A stretch of 64,000 nt of DNA from Streptomyces yatensis (GTDB taxonomy: Bacteria > Actinomycetota > Actinomycetes > Streptomycetales > Streptomycetaceae), in assembly GCF_018069625.1 (NCBI RefSeq), contig NZ_CP072941.1, positions 5,208,001-5,272,000 of the forward strand, in the 5' to 3' direction. Positions 47,325-56,477 of the stretch are shown here, in pieces. How positions within the stretch are numbered: the first letter of the stretch is position 1; every line of letters starts with the position of its first letter. The notes below the pieces were generated by a model, which did no database searches, was not told the DNA's origin, and saw nothing but the letters and a program-made list of their open reading frames with translations. Position numbers and translations under genes: made by a program.

Positions 47325-48667
47325 GTCCCCCCGGTTTCACGTGAAACATCGACCCGCTGGGCGTGGTCCCGGTCATGTTTCACGTGAAACCTGACCAGCA
47401 GCGCGGTGGCCGCGTAGAGCAGCGCCACACAGATCAGCAGCGGGGCCGATCTGCCGTCCGGTGGCAGTATCACCGCGGCGACCGCCGCGGCTCCCACGAA
47501 GGCGACGTTGAACAGCACGTCATAGAGGGAGAAGATCCGGCCGCGGAAGTCATCGGCGATGGCGGACTGCACCACGGTGTCGGTGGCGATCTTCGCGCCC
47601 TGGGTGACGAGCCCGAGGACGAACGCGGCGATCAGCATGGGGGCAGGCTCGAAGGGCAGCCCGAGCCCCGGCTCCAGAAGGGCCGCGCTTCCCGCGCACA
47701 CCATCACCCAGGAGAGCCGGCCGTCCGGGCGCGAGGACGCAGGCCTCCTGAGCCGGGCCACCGCCCATGGCGTGATCACCGCCGCCGCGAAGAAGCCCGC
47801 GCCCGAGACGCCGACCGCCAGCCCCAGAAGCGCGAGCCCCCCGGACTCGGTATCGGCCCATGCGTAGCGGCAGAGCATCAGCACCGTCACCGTGAGCGCG
47901 CCGTAGCAGAAGCGCATCAGCGTCATCGCGGCCAGTGCCACGGTGGGGTCCCTGCGCTCCAGCAGATGGCGTACCCCCGCGACCAGGCCCCGCGCGGTGC
48001 TCATCAGGGCCGCGGGGAGGCGGGGCTGAAGGGCCGCGGGATCCGGCCCCAGCAGGCCCGGTGCCATCGACAGGGCGGTGAGCCCGGCGATGAGATAGAG
48101 CGCGGCGCCCACCAGGACGACCAGCGCGTCCGACGAGGTGCCTCCCGGGCCCGACAGCCGGAGGATGAAGGCGAGGCTGCCCCCGGCCGTGGCGGCGAGC
48201 GTTCCGGCGGTGGGCGAGAGCGAGTTGGCCATGACCAGACGTTCCTGGCTGTCGACGACGCGGGGCAGGGCCGCCGAAAGACCGGCCAGCACAAAGCGGT
48301 TGACGGCCGTCACCGACAGGGCCGAGACGTAGAAGAGCCACTCCGGCACCTGACCGAGGACCAGTACGGCGGTTCCGGTGGCCAGTCCCGAGCGCAGCAG
48401 ATTGCCGTAGAGCAGCACCTGCCGCCGGCGCCAGCGGTCCAGCAGCACCCCGGCGAAGGGGCCGAGCAGGGAGTAGGGGAGCAGCAGAACGGCCATGGCG
48501 GAGGCGATGGCCGTGGCGGAGGTCTCCTTCTCCGGGGAGAAGACCACATAGGTGGCGAGTGCGACCTGGTAGACGCCGTCGGCCGCCTGGGACAGCAGGC
48601 GGATGGCCAGAAGGCGCCGGAAGTCACGCAGTTGCAGCAGTACGCGGAGATCACGCACAACAGGCAT
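47309..48667 (-). CDS. MFS transporter
   Basis: A major facilitator superfamily permease of 452 residues with about 12 hydrophobic helices; it starts MPVVRDLRVLLQLRDFRRLL at the ATG at 48667 (the open frame goes on to 48727). MFS motif A-like GVLLDRWRRRQ follows helix 2. Resembles macrolide-efflux/EntS-type exporters; substrate unknown. Its C-terminal tail contains two parS sites (encoding FHVKH and VSRET) and it ends 16 bases inside the 3' end of cca with no terminator between. Confidence 0.9.
   Translation of the reverse strand: MPVVRDLRVLLQLRDFRRLLAIRLLSQAADGVYQVALATYVVFSPEKETSATAIASAMAVLLLPYSLLGPFAGVLLDRWRRRQVLLYGNLLRSGLATGTAVLVLGQVPEWLFYVSALSVTAVNRFVLAGLSAALPRVVDSQERLVMANSLSPTAGTLAATAGGSLAFILRLSGPGGTSSDALVVLVGAALYLIAGLTALSMAPGLLGPDPAALQPRLPAALMSTARGLVAGVRHLLERRDPTVALAAMTLMRFCYGALTVTVLMLCRYAWADTESGGLALLGLAVGVSGAGFFAAAVITPWAVARLRRPASSRPDGRLSWVMVCAGSAALLEPGLGLPFEPAPMLIAAFVLGLVTQGAKIATDTVVQSAIADDFRGRIFSLYDVLFNVAFVGAAAVAAVILPPDGRSAPLLICVALLYAATALLVRFHVKHDRDHAQRVDVSRETGGTQPSD
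47334..47347. promoter_or_regulatory. parS: parS site in MFS 3' end (perfect)
   Basis: GTTTCACGTGAAAC, 10 bases past the cca stop and inside the last codons of the MFS gene (VSRET frame). Confidence 0.95.
47377..47390. promoter_or_regulatory. parS: parS site in MFS 3' end (perfect)
   Basis: Second GTTTCACGTGAAAC, 43 bp from the first, in the frame that gives RFHVKH in the MFS tail. Confidence 0.95.
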
Positions 48668-48687
48668 GACGCCAGCCTCACACACCA

Positions 48688-48722
48688 CACGGGCCTCCGG
48701 GTGTATTACCCGAAGGCCCGTG
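48688..48722 (-). terminator. Terminator of inositol-phosphate synthase gene
   Basis: A 15-bp stem with one mismatch (48688-48702 with 48708-48722) and a 5-base loop, 31 bases after the ino1 stop on the minus strand and just before the MFS start. Confidence 0.75.
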
Positions 48723-48752
48723 ATCACGCGGCGGGAATCAGCGCATGGCGCG

Positions 48753-49835
48753 TCAGCGCTCGACCTCGCCCCTGATGAACTTCTCCACGTTCTCCTGCGC
48801 CTCGTTGTCGAAGTACTGCACCGGCGGCGACTTCATGAAGTACGAGGAGGCGGAGAGGATCGGGCCGCCGATGCCGCGGTCCTTGGCGATCTTGGCGGCG
48901 CGCAGCGCGTCGATGATGACACCCGCGGAGTTCGGGGAGTCCCACACCTCGAGCTTGTACTCCAGGTTCAGCGGGACATCGCCGAACGCGCGGCCCTCCA
49001 GGCGGACATACGCCCACTTGCGGTCGTCCAGCCAGGCCACGAAGTCCGAGGGGCCGATGTGGACGTTGTCGGCGCCCAGATCGCGGTCGGGGATCTGCGA
49101 GGTGACAGCCTGGGTCTTGGAGATCTTCTTGGACTCCAGGCGCTCGCGCTCGAGCATGTTCTTGAAGTCCATGTTGCCGCCGACGTTCAGCTGCATGGTG
49201 CGGTCCAGGATGACGCCCCGGTCCTCGAACAGCTTGGCCATCACGCGGTGCGTGATGGTCGCGCCGACCTGCGACTTGATGTCGTCACCGACGATCGGCA
49301 CCCCGGCCTCGGTGAACTTGTCCGCCCACTCCTTGGTGCCGGCGATGAAGACCGGAAGGGCGTTGACGAAGGCGACCTTGGCGTCGATGGCGCACTGGGC
49401 GTAGTACTTGGCGGCGTCCTCGGAGCCCACCGGGAGGTAGCAGACCAGAACGTCGACCTGCTTGTCCTTGAGGACCTGGACGACGTCGACCGGGGCCTCG
49501 TCGGACTCGTCGATGGTCTGGCGGTAGTACTTGCCGAGTCCGTCGAGCGTGTGGCCGCGCTGGACCGTGACACCGGCCGTCGGCACGTCGCAGATCTTGA
49601 TGGTGTTGTTCTCGCTGGCGCCGATGGCGTCCGCGAGGTCCAGGCCGACCTTCTTCGCGTCCACGTCGAAGGCGGCCACGAACTCCACGTCGTTCACGTG
49701 GTAGTCGCCGAACTGCACGTGCATCAGACCCGGCACGCGGGTGTCCGGGTCGGCGTCCTTGTAGTACTCGACGCCCTGTACCAGCGAGGCGGCGCAGTTG
49801 CCCACGCCGACGATGGCTACACGAACCGAACCCAT
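48753..49835 (-). CDS. ino1: Myo-inositol-1-phosphate synthase
   Basis: NAD-dependent conversion of glucose 6-phosphate to inositol 1-phosphate, for phosphatidylinositol and mycothiol. 360 residues beginning [18 protein letters not shown] (Rossmann loop), with [14 protein letters not shown] and the active-site region GGNMDFKNM typical of the actinobacterial family. ATG at 49835 has AGGGAG upstream. It lies downstream of the PadR regulator on the same strand (62-base gap), so the pair may be cotranscribed, as in mycobacteria (Rv0046c/Rv0047c). Confidence 0.96.
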   Translation of the reverse strand: MGSVRVAIVGVGNCAASLVQGVEYYKDADPDTRVPGLMHVQFGDYHVNDVEFVAAFDVDAKKVGLDLADAIGASENNTIKICDVPTAGVTVQRGHTLDGLGKYYRQTIDESDEAPVDVVQVLKDKQVDVLVCYLPVGSEDAAKYYAQCAIDAKVAFVNALPVFIAGTKEWADKFTEAGVPIVGDDIKSQVGATITHRVMAKLFEDRGVILDRTMQLNVGGNMDFKNMLERERLESKKISKTQAVTSQIPDRDLGADNVHIGPSDFVAWLDDRKWAYVRLEGRAFGDVPLNLEYKLEVWDSPNSAGVIIDALRAAKIAKDRGIGGPILSASSYFMKSPPVQYFDNEAQENVEKFIRGEVER

Positions 49836-49897
49836 TCCGGTTGCTCCCTGTGTGTACTGGATGAGGCCCCGCGGCTGCCGGGCCCCACTTGGCGGTG

Positions 49898-50602
49898 TCA
49901 TTCGGACGGATCCGGCCGGGATCCACCCCGGTGCCGGGGCGGGCCGTCCGCATCTCCTGACTGGTCCTGCTCCTGGTGTGGCGGCCGGTCCGCATCCCGC
50001 TCGATCGCCCGGTCCTGCCCGGCGGTGCCGTCGCGCTGGTCGCGCCCGGCCCGCTCGCTCTCGATCAGCTCGTTCAGCCAGCGGACCTCGCGCTCCACCG
50101 ACTCCATCCCGTGCCGCTGCAGCTCGAGGGTGTAGTCGTCCAGCCGCTCGCGGGTGCGGGCCAGGGCGGCGCGCATCTTGTCCAGGCGCTCCTCCAGGCG
50201 GCTGCGCCGCCCTTCGAGCACCCGCATCCGAACGTCTCGTGACGTCTGGCCGAAGAAGGCGAAACGGACGCCGAAGTGCTCGTCCTCCCAGGCGTCCGGC
50301 CCGGTGTGGGTGAGCAGTTCCTCGAACCGCTCCTTCCCCGCCGCCGTGAGCCGGTAGACGATCTTGGCCCGGCGGCCGGAGAGGGGCGCCGCGAGGGCGT
50401 CCTGGGAGGTGCTGCCGGATTCCTCGATCAACCAGCCGTTGGTGACCAGCGTCTTGAGGCAGGGATAGAGGCTGCCGTAGCTGAACGCCCGGAACACCCC
50501 GAGTGACGTGTTGAGCCGCTTCCGCAGCTCGTATCCGTGCATCGGGGACTCGCGCAGCAGGCCGAGGACGGCGAACTCCAGGACGCCGGAGCGTCTGCTC
50601 AT
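49898..50602 (-). CDS. PadR family transcriptional regulator
   Basis: A 234-residue repressor with the PadR winged helix at the N-terminus ([23 protein letters not shown], then [19 protein letters not shown]) and a long C-terminal coiled-coil dimerisation helix (about 130-190) plus a charged disordered tail. ATG at 50602 has GGGGAGG upstream; the frame extends to 50695 through the operator. The palindrome at 50642-50664 is probably its autoregulatory operator. Likely controls itself and ino1, and perhaps the divergent PBP gene. Confidence 0.92.
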   Translation of the reverse strand: MSRRSGVLEFAVLGLLRESPMHGYELRKRLNTSLGVFRAFSYGSLYPCLKTLVTNGWLIEESGSTSQDALAAPLSGRRAKIVYRLTAAGKERFEELLTHTGPDAWEDEHFGVRFAFFGQTSRDVRMRVLEGRRSRLEERLDKMRAALARTRERLDDYTLELQRHGMESVEREVRWLNELIESERAGRDQRDGTAGQDRAIERDADRPPHQEQDQSGDADGPPRHRGGSRPDPSE

Positions 50603-50641
50603 TCCCCGCCTCCCCTCTCCTCCGAGCCAGCTATGTCGAGC

Positions 50642-50664
50642 TGATGTATCGACTCGATACATCA
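50642..50664. promoter_or_regulatory. Palindromic PadR operator
   Basis: Perfect 11-bp inverted repeat, TGATGTATCGA and TCGATACATCA, with one central base, 40 bases upstream of the padR start. The ATGTAT...ATACAT core matches known PadR-family operators. Confidence 0.8.
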
Positions 50665-50805
50665 AGACGATAGAACCGTGCCCGCGGCGGGACAAGAGGG
50701 CCCACGGTGAACGCCGTCACATCATCAATTCGTGGCATTCAATCTGACGGTTATGGAGCGAAGGTGGCGGCTGGGCGGGTTTTGACCGTGCGTACTCTGT
50801 TCGCC

Positions 50806-50934
50806 ATGCAGACCTATGGGAACCAAGTGACGCTCCGAAGCGTCCTCGTCCCGGATGCAGTGCGTCCGGTTGCCTGGTGCGACCGGATCGCACATTGGGG
50901 GGACCGGAAGCCATCTGCCGCTTTCAGGCGATAG
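50806..50934 (+). CDS. Possible 42-residue leader peptide before the PBP gene
   Basis: In the 357-base gap between padR and the PBP gene, an ATG at 50806 opens a 42-codon frame (MQTYGNQVTLRSV...) ending 25 bases before the PBP start. TACTCT lies 7 bases upstream of the ATG, so the message could be leaderless. No family recognised and codon bias is weak. Either an upstream ORF or chance. Confidence 0.25.
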   Translation: MQTYGNQVTLRSVLVPDAVRPVAWCDRIAHWGDRKPSAAFRR

Positions 50935-50959
50935 CGCCTGCCCGAGGAGAAGTCGTTCC

Positions 50960-53641
50960 ATGAGCGAGCACCGTCGCAAGCCGCCGCAGCCCCAAGGCGG
51001 CGGACGAGCAGCGGCCCGGCGAGCCGGACAGCAGTCGTCCGGCCGCCGCGCAGCACCGACGCACAACGCCGCAGCCGGGTCGGACGCCGCCCCCCAGGGG
51101 GAAGAGCGTCCTTACGGCGGCCGCGCGGCGGCCCGCCGCGCCGCACAACGCGGCGGCGGCCGTAGACGAGGAGCCGATCCGGGCGCGGACGGCGCGGGCC
51201 ACGGCGGTCGCGGTGGCGGCCGGCGAGGAGCCGGCGGCGGCCGCGGACATGGCTCGGGGGGCGATGGGCACCCCGGCAAGAAGCGCTTTATTGACTATCC
51301 GCGCGGGGGAAGGTCGGGTTTCCGGCGCTGGGTTCCGTCCTGGAAGCTGGTGACGGGAACCTTCCTCTTCTTCTTCGCGGTGCTGCTCGGCGCCGTAGGC
51401 ATAGGGCTGTGGCTGGTGCAGGTGCCGACCGCCCAGGCCGCGTCCCAGACCCAGAAGAACGTCTACTACTGGGCGGACGGCAAGCAGATGGTGGTCTCCG
51501 GCGGTGGTGACCTCAACCGTCAGATCGTCCCGCTCAGCAAGATCCCCAAGTCCATGCAGAACGCGGTGATCTCCGCGGAGAACGCCAGCTTCTACCAGGA
51601 CTCCGGCGTCGACCCGATGGGTATCGCGCGCGCGGTCGTCAACATGGCGCGGGGCGGCGCGACCCAGAGTGGGTCGACCATCACCCAGCAGTTCGTGAAG
51701 AACACCTACCTCGACCAGTCGCAGACGCTCACGCGCAAGGTCAAGGAGCTGTTCATCTCCATAAAGGTGGGCGCGACCAAGGACAAGGACTACATCCTCG
51801 GGAGCTACCTGAACACCGCCTACTACGGACGTGGTGCCTATGGCTGCCAGGCGGCGGCCCGCGCCTACTACGACCGTGACTGCTCGGCCCTGACGCCCAG
51901 CCAGAGCGCGTTCCTGGCCTCTACGCTGAACGGCCCCAACCTCTACGACCCGAACGGCGGCTACGGCGCCGCGGCCACCAAGGAGGCCAACACCAAGCGG
52001 GCCAAGCAGCGCTGGGAGTGGATCCTGCGGCGTGAGGTCGCCGTGCACAGGCTGAGCAGGACCGAGGCCCAGGAGTGGATCGGCAAGGGTTTCCCGATGC
52101 CGCAGGACCCGAAGGTGGCCACGAACAAGCAGGGTCAGATCGGCTACCTCACCGACCTCGCCGACAACTACATCATCGCCAACACCGGCATCAGCAAGTC
52201 GAAGCTGGACAAGGGCGGCTATCAGATCCACACCACCTTCGACCGGAAGAAGATCAGTGAGCTGACCCGGGCGGTCGAGAAGGTCACCAAGGAGAACATC
52301 AAGCCGAAACAGCGCGAAGAGGACAAGTTCGTCCAGTTCGGCGGCGCCTCGGTGGAGCCCAAGACGGGCAAGATCCTGGCCATCTACGGCGGCAAGAACG
52401 CGCTGGAGCACTACCGCAACAACGCCGACTACACCGGTGTCCAGGTGGGCTCGACCTTCAAGCCCTTCGTGATGGCCGCCGCGATGACCAATGGCGTCCG
52501 CGATCCGAAGGGCACCCGGGAACAACCCGATTCCGAGCGCACCCTGGTCTCGCCGAGCAGTGTCTACAACGGCGACAACAAGGTGACCCTGCGGGACTAC
52601 GACGGAACCGTCTGGCACGACAAGGACGGCAAGGAGTGGCACCAGCGGAACGACGGTGACGAGGACAAGGGCCCGATCAGCCTGCGCACCGCGATGCAGT
52701 ACTCGGTGAACACCCCGTTCATCCAGCTGGGCATGGACGTCGGCACCGACAAGGTGCGGGATTCGGCCCTGGCCGCGGGCCTCAGCAAGGAGCAACTGGC
52801 CTCGATCACCCCGACGTTCTCGCTCGGCACCTCCGCACCCAGCGCCATCCGGCTCGCCGGGGCGTACGCCACCTTCGCGGCCAGCGGTGAGCAGGCCGAC
52901 CCGTACTCGGTGGAGCGGGTCGAGGACAAGAACGGCCCGGTCTACGACCACAAGCAGGACGCCCAGCTCAAGCGGGCGTTCGACTCGAACGTGGCGAACA
53001 ACGTCACCGACGTCCTGGAGAACGTGGTCGAGCACGGCACCGGCACCTCGGCGAAGATCGGTAGGCCGGTGGCGGGCAAGACCGGAACCACCGACGAGAA
53101 CAAGTCGGCCTGGTTCTCCGGCTACACCCCGCAGCTGTCCACCGCGATCGGCATGTGGCGGGTGAACGACCAGGCCAAGAGCCAGAAGTTCCTGTCCATG
53201 CGCGGTGTGGGCGGCCAGAAGACGATCCACGGCGCGTCGTTCCCGGCGGAGATCTGGGCCGACTACATGCGTGGTGCCCTGCAGGGCAAGCCGGTCAAGG
53301 ACTTCCCCGCGGCCACCCCGATCGGCGAGAAGGTCTTCGGCGAGGACGCGAGCCCGAGCCCGACCAAGACGACGGAGAAGCCTTCCGAGTCCCCGTCGCA
53401 GACGCCTTCGGAATCTCCGTCGGAGTCGCCCTCGGAGTCGCCGTCCGACAGCCCGAGCCCGACGGACACCTGTGACCCGCTCGACCTCAACTGCAACGAC
53501 AACGGCGGGAACCAGAACGGCGGCCAGAACGGAGGCCAGAACGGCGGGCCGGGCGGTCCGACCACCTCGCCGACCTCGGATCCGCCGGGCGGTCCCGGAG
53601 GCATCTTCGGCGGGCCGACCGGGGGCCGGCGGGAGGACTAG
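50960..53641 (+). CDS. Class A penicillin-binding protein (bifunctional)
   Basis: Peptidoglycan glycosyltransferase-transpeptidase, 893 residues. A basic Gly/Arg-rich cytoplasmic tail (1-125) precedes a transmembrane helix (131-153). GT51 domain: catalytic Glu207 in SAENASFYQDSG, then GGATQSGSTITQQFVKN. Transpeptidase: Ser498/Lys501 in GSTFKPF, Ser582-Val-Asn584 in YSVNTPF and KTGTT at 707. The C-terminus is a Ser/Pro/Glu repeat and Gly/Asn/Gln-rich tail. ATG at 50960 with GAGGAG upstream. Orthologous in position to mycobacterial ponA1 (Rv0050). Confidence 0.95.
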   Translation: MSEHRRKPPQPQGGGRAAARRAGQQSSGRRAAPTHNAAAGSDAAPQGEERPYGGRAAARRAAQRGGGRRRGADPGADGAGHGGRGGGRRGAGGGRGHGSGGDGHPGKKRFIDYPRGGRSGFRRWVPSWKLVTGTFLFFFAVLLGAVGIGLWLVQVPTAQAASQTQKNVYYWADGKQMVVSGGGDLNRQIVPLSKIPKSMQNAVISAENASFYQDSGVDPMGIARAVVNMARGGATQSGSTITQQFVKNTYLDQSQTLTRKVKELFISIKVGATKDKDYILGSYLNTAYYGRGAYGCQAAARAYYDRDCSALTPSQSAFLASTLNGPNLYDPNGGYGAAATKEANTKRAKQRWEWILRREVAVHRLSRTEAQEWIGKGFPMPQDPKVATNKQGQIGYLTDLADNYIIANTGISKSKLDKGGYQIHTTFDRKKISELTRAVEKVTKENIKPKQREEDKFVQFGGASVEPKTGKILAIYGGKNALEHYRNNADYTGVQVGSTFKPFVMAAAMTNGVRDPKGTREQPDSERTLVSPSSVYNGDNKVTLRDYDGTVWHDKDGKEWHQRNDGDEDKGPISLRTAMQYSVNTPFIQLGMDVGTDKVRDSALAAGLSKEQLASITPTFSLGTSAPSAIRLAGAYATFAASGEQADPYSVERVEDKNGPVYDHKQDAQLKRAFDSNVANNVTDVLENVVEHGTGTSAKIGRPVAGKTGTTDENKSAWFSGYTPQLSTAIGMWRVNDQAKSQKFLSMRGVGGQKTIHGASFPAEIWADYMRGALQGKPVKDFPAATPIGEKVFGEDASPSPTKTTEKPSESPSQTPSESPSESPSESPSDSPSPTDTCDPLDLNCNDNGGNQNGGQNGGQNGGPGGPTTSPTSDPPGGPGGIFGGPTGGRRED

Positions 53642-53672
53642 CCCGTAGCCCCGTACGACCCGTTCACCACTC

Positions 53673-53713
53673 GCCGGCCGCGCCGGAGCGAACCCCGCTC
53701 CGGCGCGGCCGGC
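53673..53713 (+). terminator. Terminator after the PBP gene
   Basis: Perfect 18-bp stem (53673-53690 with 53696-53713) and AACCC loop, 31 bases after the stop. No gene lies in 53642-53848. Confidence 0.88.
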
Positions 53714-53848
53714 GCCGTTCCGGGCCCTGGACGGCCCTTTGCGCCTCTCGCAGCCCGCTTCCCGTCCCCGAACCTGCCGAGGCGTCCGCGGCGCGCTCAG
53801 CGGCCGCTGAGGCGGTCCTGACTCCTGCCGTCAGGCTCGTACGGCAGG

Positions 53849-55345
53849 ATGGGGGCCATGAGCGTGCGCGAGGACCCAGAGGCCGAGCCCGTCAGGCCGA
53901 CCGCCGAGGACCCGCTGGCCGCGGCCGGCAGCGAGCTGATCGGTGGGCCTGCCGGGCGCCGGGCTCTGCTCGGCACGAGCTGGTGGACCCCGGTGCGGAT
54001 CGTGGCGATCGCCGCCCTCGGCATGTTCGCCCTGGGCATGGTGCAGAAGCTGCCGTGCTACGACGGCGGCTGGTTCTACGGCGCCACCGCCCAGTACACC
54101 CACGCCTGCTACTCCGACATACCGCACCTCTACAACGGCCGCGGCTTCGCCATCGACCTCGTCCCGTACTTCGACCGCATACCGGACAGCGTCTCGGGCG
54201 GGATGCAGTACCTGGAGTACCCCGTCCTCACCGGCCTCTTCATGGAGGTCGCCTCCTGGCTGACCCCGCACAGCGGCTCCATCCAGGACCGTGAGCAGAT
54301 CTACTGGATGGTCAACGCGGGCATGCTGATGGTCTGCACCGCGGTCATCGCGGTCTGTGTGGCCCGTACGCACCGCCGCCGCCCCTGGGACGCGCTGCTG
54401 GTCGCCCTGGCCCCCGCCTTCGCGCTCACGGCCACCATCAACTGGGACCTGCTCGCCGTCGCCCTTACGGCCGCCGCCCTGCTGATGTGGTCGCGCAGCC
54501 GCCCGCTGGCCGCCGGTGTGCTGCTGGGCCTCGCGACGGCCGCGAAGCTCTACCCCGGGCTGCTGCTCGGCGCGGTGCTGGTGCTCTGCCTGCGGGCGGG
54601 GCGGCTGCGGGCCTTCTGGACGGCGACGGGCGGAGCCGCGGCCGCCTGGCTGGTGGTGAACCTCCCCGTGATGATCACCACGCAGGGCGGTGGCCTGCAC
54701 CTCCGCGAGGGCTGGAAGACGTTCTACACCTTCAGCCAGGAGCGCCCCGTCGACTTCGGCTCCCTGTGGCTGATCATCTCGCAGCGCACCGGGAACCCCC
54801 TGGAGGACGTCAACACCTACGGGACCCTGCTGATGGTCCTGGCCTGCGTCGGGGTGGCGGCGCTCGCCCTGTGCGCCCCGCGCCGGCCGCGGCTGGCCCA
54901 GCTGTCCTTCCTGATCGTCGCGGCGTTCGTGCTCACCAACAAGGTCTACTCACCGCAGTACGTGCTCTGGCTGATCCCGCTGGCGGCGCTGGCACGGCCG
55001 CGCTGGCGGGACTTCCTGGTCTGGCAGGCGTGCGAGGTCCTGTACTTCCTCGGGATCTGGATGTACCTCGCGTACACGGGCAGCGGCGACCAGCACCGGG
55101 GGCTGCCGGCGGAGGGCTATCAGCTGGCGATCGCCGTGCATCTGCTGGGGACGCTCTATCTGTGCGCCCTGATCATCCGGGACGCGCTGGTGCCGGAGCG
55201 GGACCCGGTGCGCAGGGACGGGGCGGACGACCCCGGAGGCGGCGTGCTGGACCGGGCCCCGGACGCGTTCGTGCTGGGACGGGCGCGGCGCGCTTCCCGG
55301 TACGAGGGCGCGGCGCTGGTGGACTGGGGCGTCCACCGGGAGTGA
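53849..55345 (+). CDS. GT87/DUF2029-type integral membrane glycosyltransferase
   Basis: A 498-residue polytopic protein with about 10 helices, of the GT-C-like family that uses polyprenyl-phosphate sugars (the mycobacterial neighbour of ponA1, Rv0051, belongs here). An extracellular loop between helices 1 and 2 has Cys pairs (KLPCYDGG, THACYSD) and YLEYPVLTG. Two starts are possible, ATG 53849 and ATG 53858 (MSVREDPE). Donor and acceptor are unknown. Confidence 0.82.
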   Translation: MGAMSVREDPEAEPVRPTAEDPLAAAGSELIGGPAGRRALLGTSWWTPVRIVAIAALGMFALGMVQKLPCYDGGWFYGATAQYTHACYSDIPHLYNGRGFAIDLVPYFDRIPDSVSGGMQYLEYPVLTGLFMEVASWLTPHSGSIQDREQIYWMVNAGMLMVCTAVIAVCVARTHRRRPWDALLVALAPAFALTATINWDLLAVALTAAALLMWSRSRPLAAGVLLGLATAAKLYPGLLLGAVLVLCLRAGRLRAFWTATGGAAAAWLVVNLPVMITTQGGGLHLREGWKTFYTFSQERPVDFGSLWLIISQRTGNPLEDVNTYGTLLMVLACVGVAALALCAPRRPRLAQLSFLIVAAFVLTNKVYSPQYVLWLIPLAALARPRWRDFLVWQACEVLYFLGIWMYLAYTGSGDQHRGLPAEGYQLAIAVHLLGTLYLCALIIRDALVPERDPVRRDGADDPGGGVLDRAPDAFVLGRARRASRYEGAALVDWGVHRE

Positions 55346-55379
55346 GCCCCCGAGCGGAGCCTCTCCCGGCGGCGCGGCC

Positions 55380-56411
55380 TCAGCGGTCGAAGAGCCGGTC
55401 GAACTGGGTCGTGGTGTGCCGCAGATGCGCCACCAGCTCGTCCCCCACCTGGGGTGCCTGGACATCACTGGGCACGAACAGGATGGACACCTGCATATGC
55501 GGCGGCTCGGCGAACCACCGCTGCTTGCCCGCCCATACGAACGGCGAGAGATTGCGGTTGACGGTCGCCAGACCGGCGCGGGCGACCCCCTTGGCCCGGG
55601 GCATCACCCCGTGCAGCGCCTTGGGCGCCTCCAGCCCGACACCGTGGGAGGTGCCGCCCGCGACGACGACCAGGTGGCCGTCGGAGGCGGACTTCTGCTG
55701 GCGGTAGCCGAAGCGGTCGCCCTTCGCGACCCGGGTGACGTCGAGCACCGAGCCCCGGTACTCCGTCGAATCGTGGTCGCCCAGCCACAGCCGGGTGCCG
55801 ATGCGCGCCCGGAAGCGGGTCTGCGGGAACTGCTGCTGCAGCCGGGCCAGTTCCTCGGCCTTGAGGTGGCTGACGAACATGGTGTGCAGCGGCAGGCGTG
55901 CCGCCCGCAGCCGGTCCATCCAGGCGATGACCTCCTCGACCGCGTCCAGGCCGTCGGTGCGGTCGAGCGGGAGGTGGATGGCGAACCCCTCCAGCCGGAC
56001 GTTCTCTATCGCGGCGTGCAGCTTGGGCAGGTCCTGCTCGGTGATGCCGTGCCGCTTCATGCTGCTCATGACCTCGATGACCACACGCGCGTTCACCAGG
56101 CCGTAGACGCCGTCGACCGAGGAGACCGAGCGGATCACCCGGTCCGGCAGCGGCACCGGCTCCTCACCTCGGCGGAAGGGGGTGAGCACGAGCAGGTCAC
56201 CGCTGAAGAAGTCCTTCATCCGGGCGGCCTCGTAGGTGGTCCCGACCGCGAGGACGTCGCTGCCCATGCGGGCCGCCTCCTCGGCCAGGCGCTCATGGCC
56301 GAAGCCGTAGCCGTTGCCTTTGCAGACCGGGACTATCCCTGGGAACTGCTGGATCACCGTCTGCTGGTGCGCCCGCCAGCGCGCGGTGTCGACGTAGAGG
56401 GTGAGCGCCAT
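55380..56411 (-). CDS. Alanine racemase-like PLP protein
   Basis: A 343-residue fold-type III PLP protein. The PLP lysine motif of alanine racemase (VKANAYGHG) appears as CKGNGYGFG near residue 31, the barrel strands follow, and the C-terminal beta domain has RIGTRLWLGD and RFGYRQQ. The signature GRVSMDQ is not present; the matching place reads FAEPPHMQVSI, so racemase activity is doubtful. ATG at 56411. It lies 66 bases downstream of femX on the same strand, pointing to a role in peptidoglycan peptide synthesis. Confidence 0.78.
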   Translation of the reverse strand: MALTLYVDTARWRAHQQTVIQQFPGIVPVCKGNGYGFGHERLAEEAARMGSDVLAVGTTYEAARMKDFFSGDLLVLTPFRRGEEPVPLPDRVIRSVSSVDGVYGLVNARVVIEVMSSMKRHGITEQDLPKLHAAIENVRLEGFAIHLPLDRTDGLDAVEEVIAWMDRLRAARLPLHTMFVSHLKAEELARLQQQFPQTRFRARIGTRLWLGDHDSTEYRGSVLDVTRVAKGDRFGYRQQKSASDGHLVVVAGGTSHGVGLEAPKALHGVMPRAKGVARAGLATVNRNLSPFVWAGKQRWFAEPPHMQVSILFVPSDVQAPQVGDELVAHLRHTTTQFDRLFDR

Positions 56412-56477
56412 TGACCGGTCCCGGAACCTTTCTCGTTGCCGCGGTGTATTGGAAGTATGGGAAACAGCGAATCGTGG

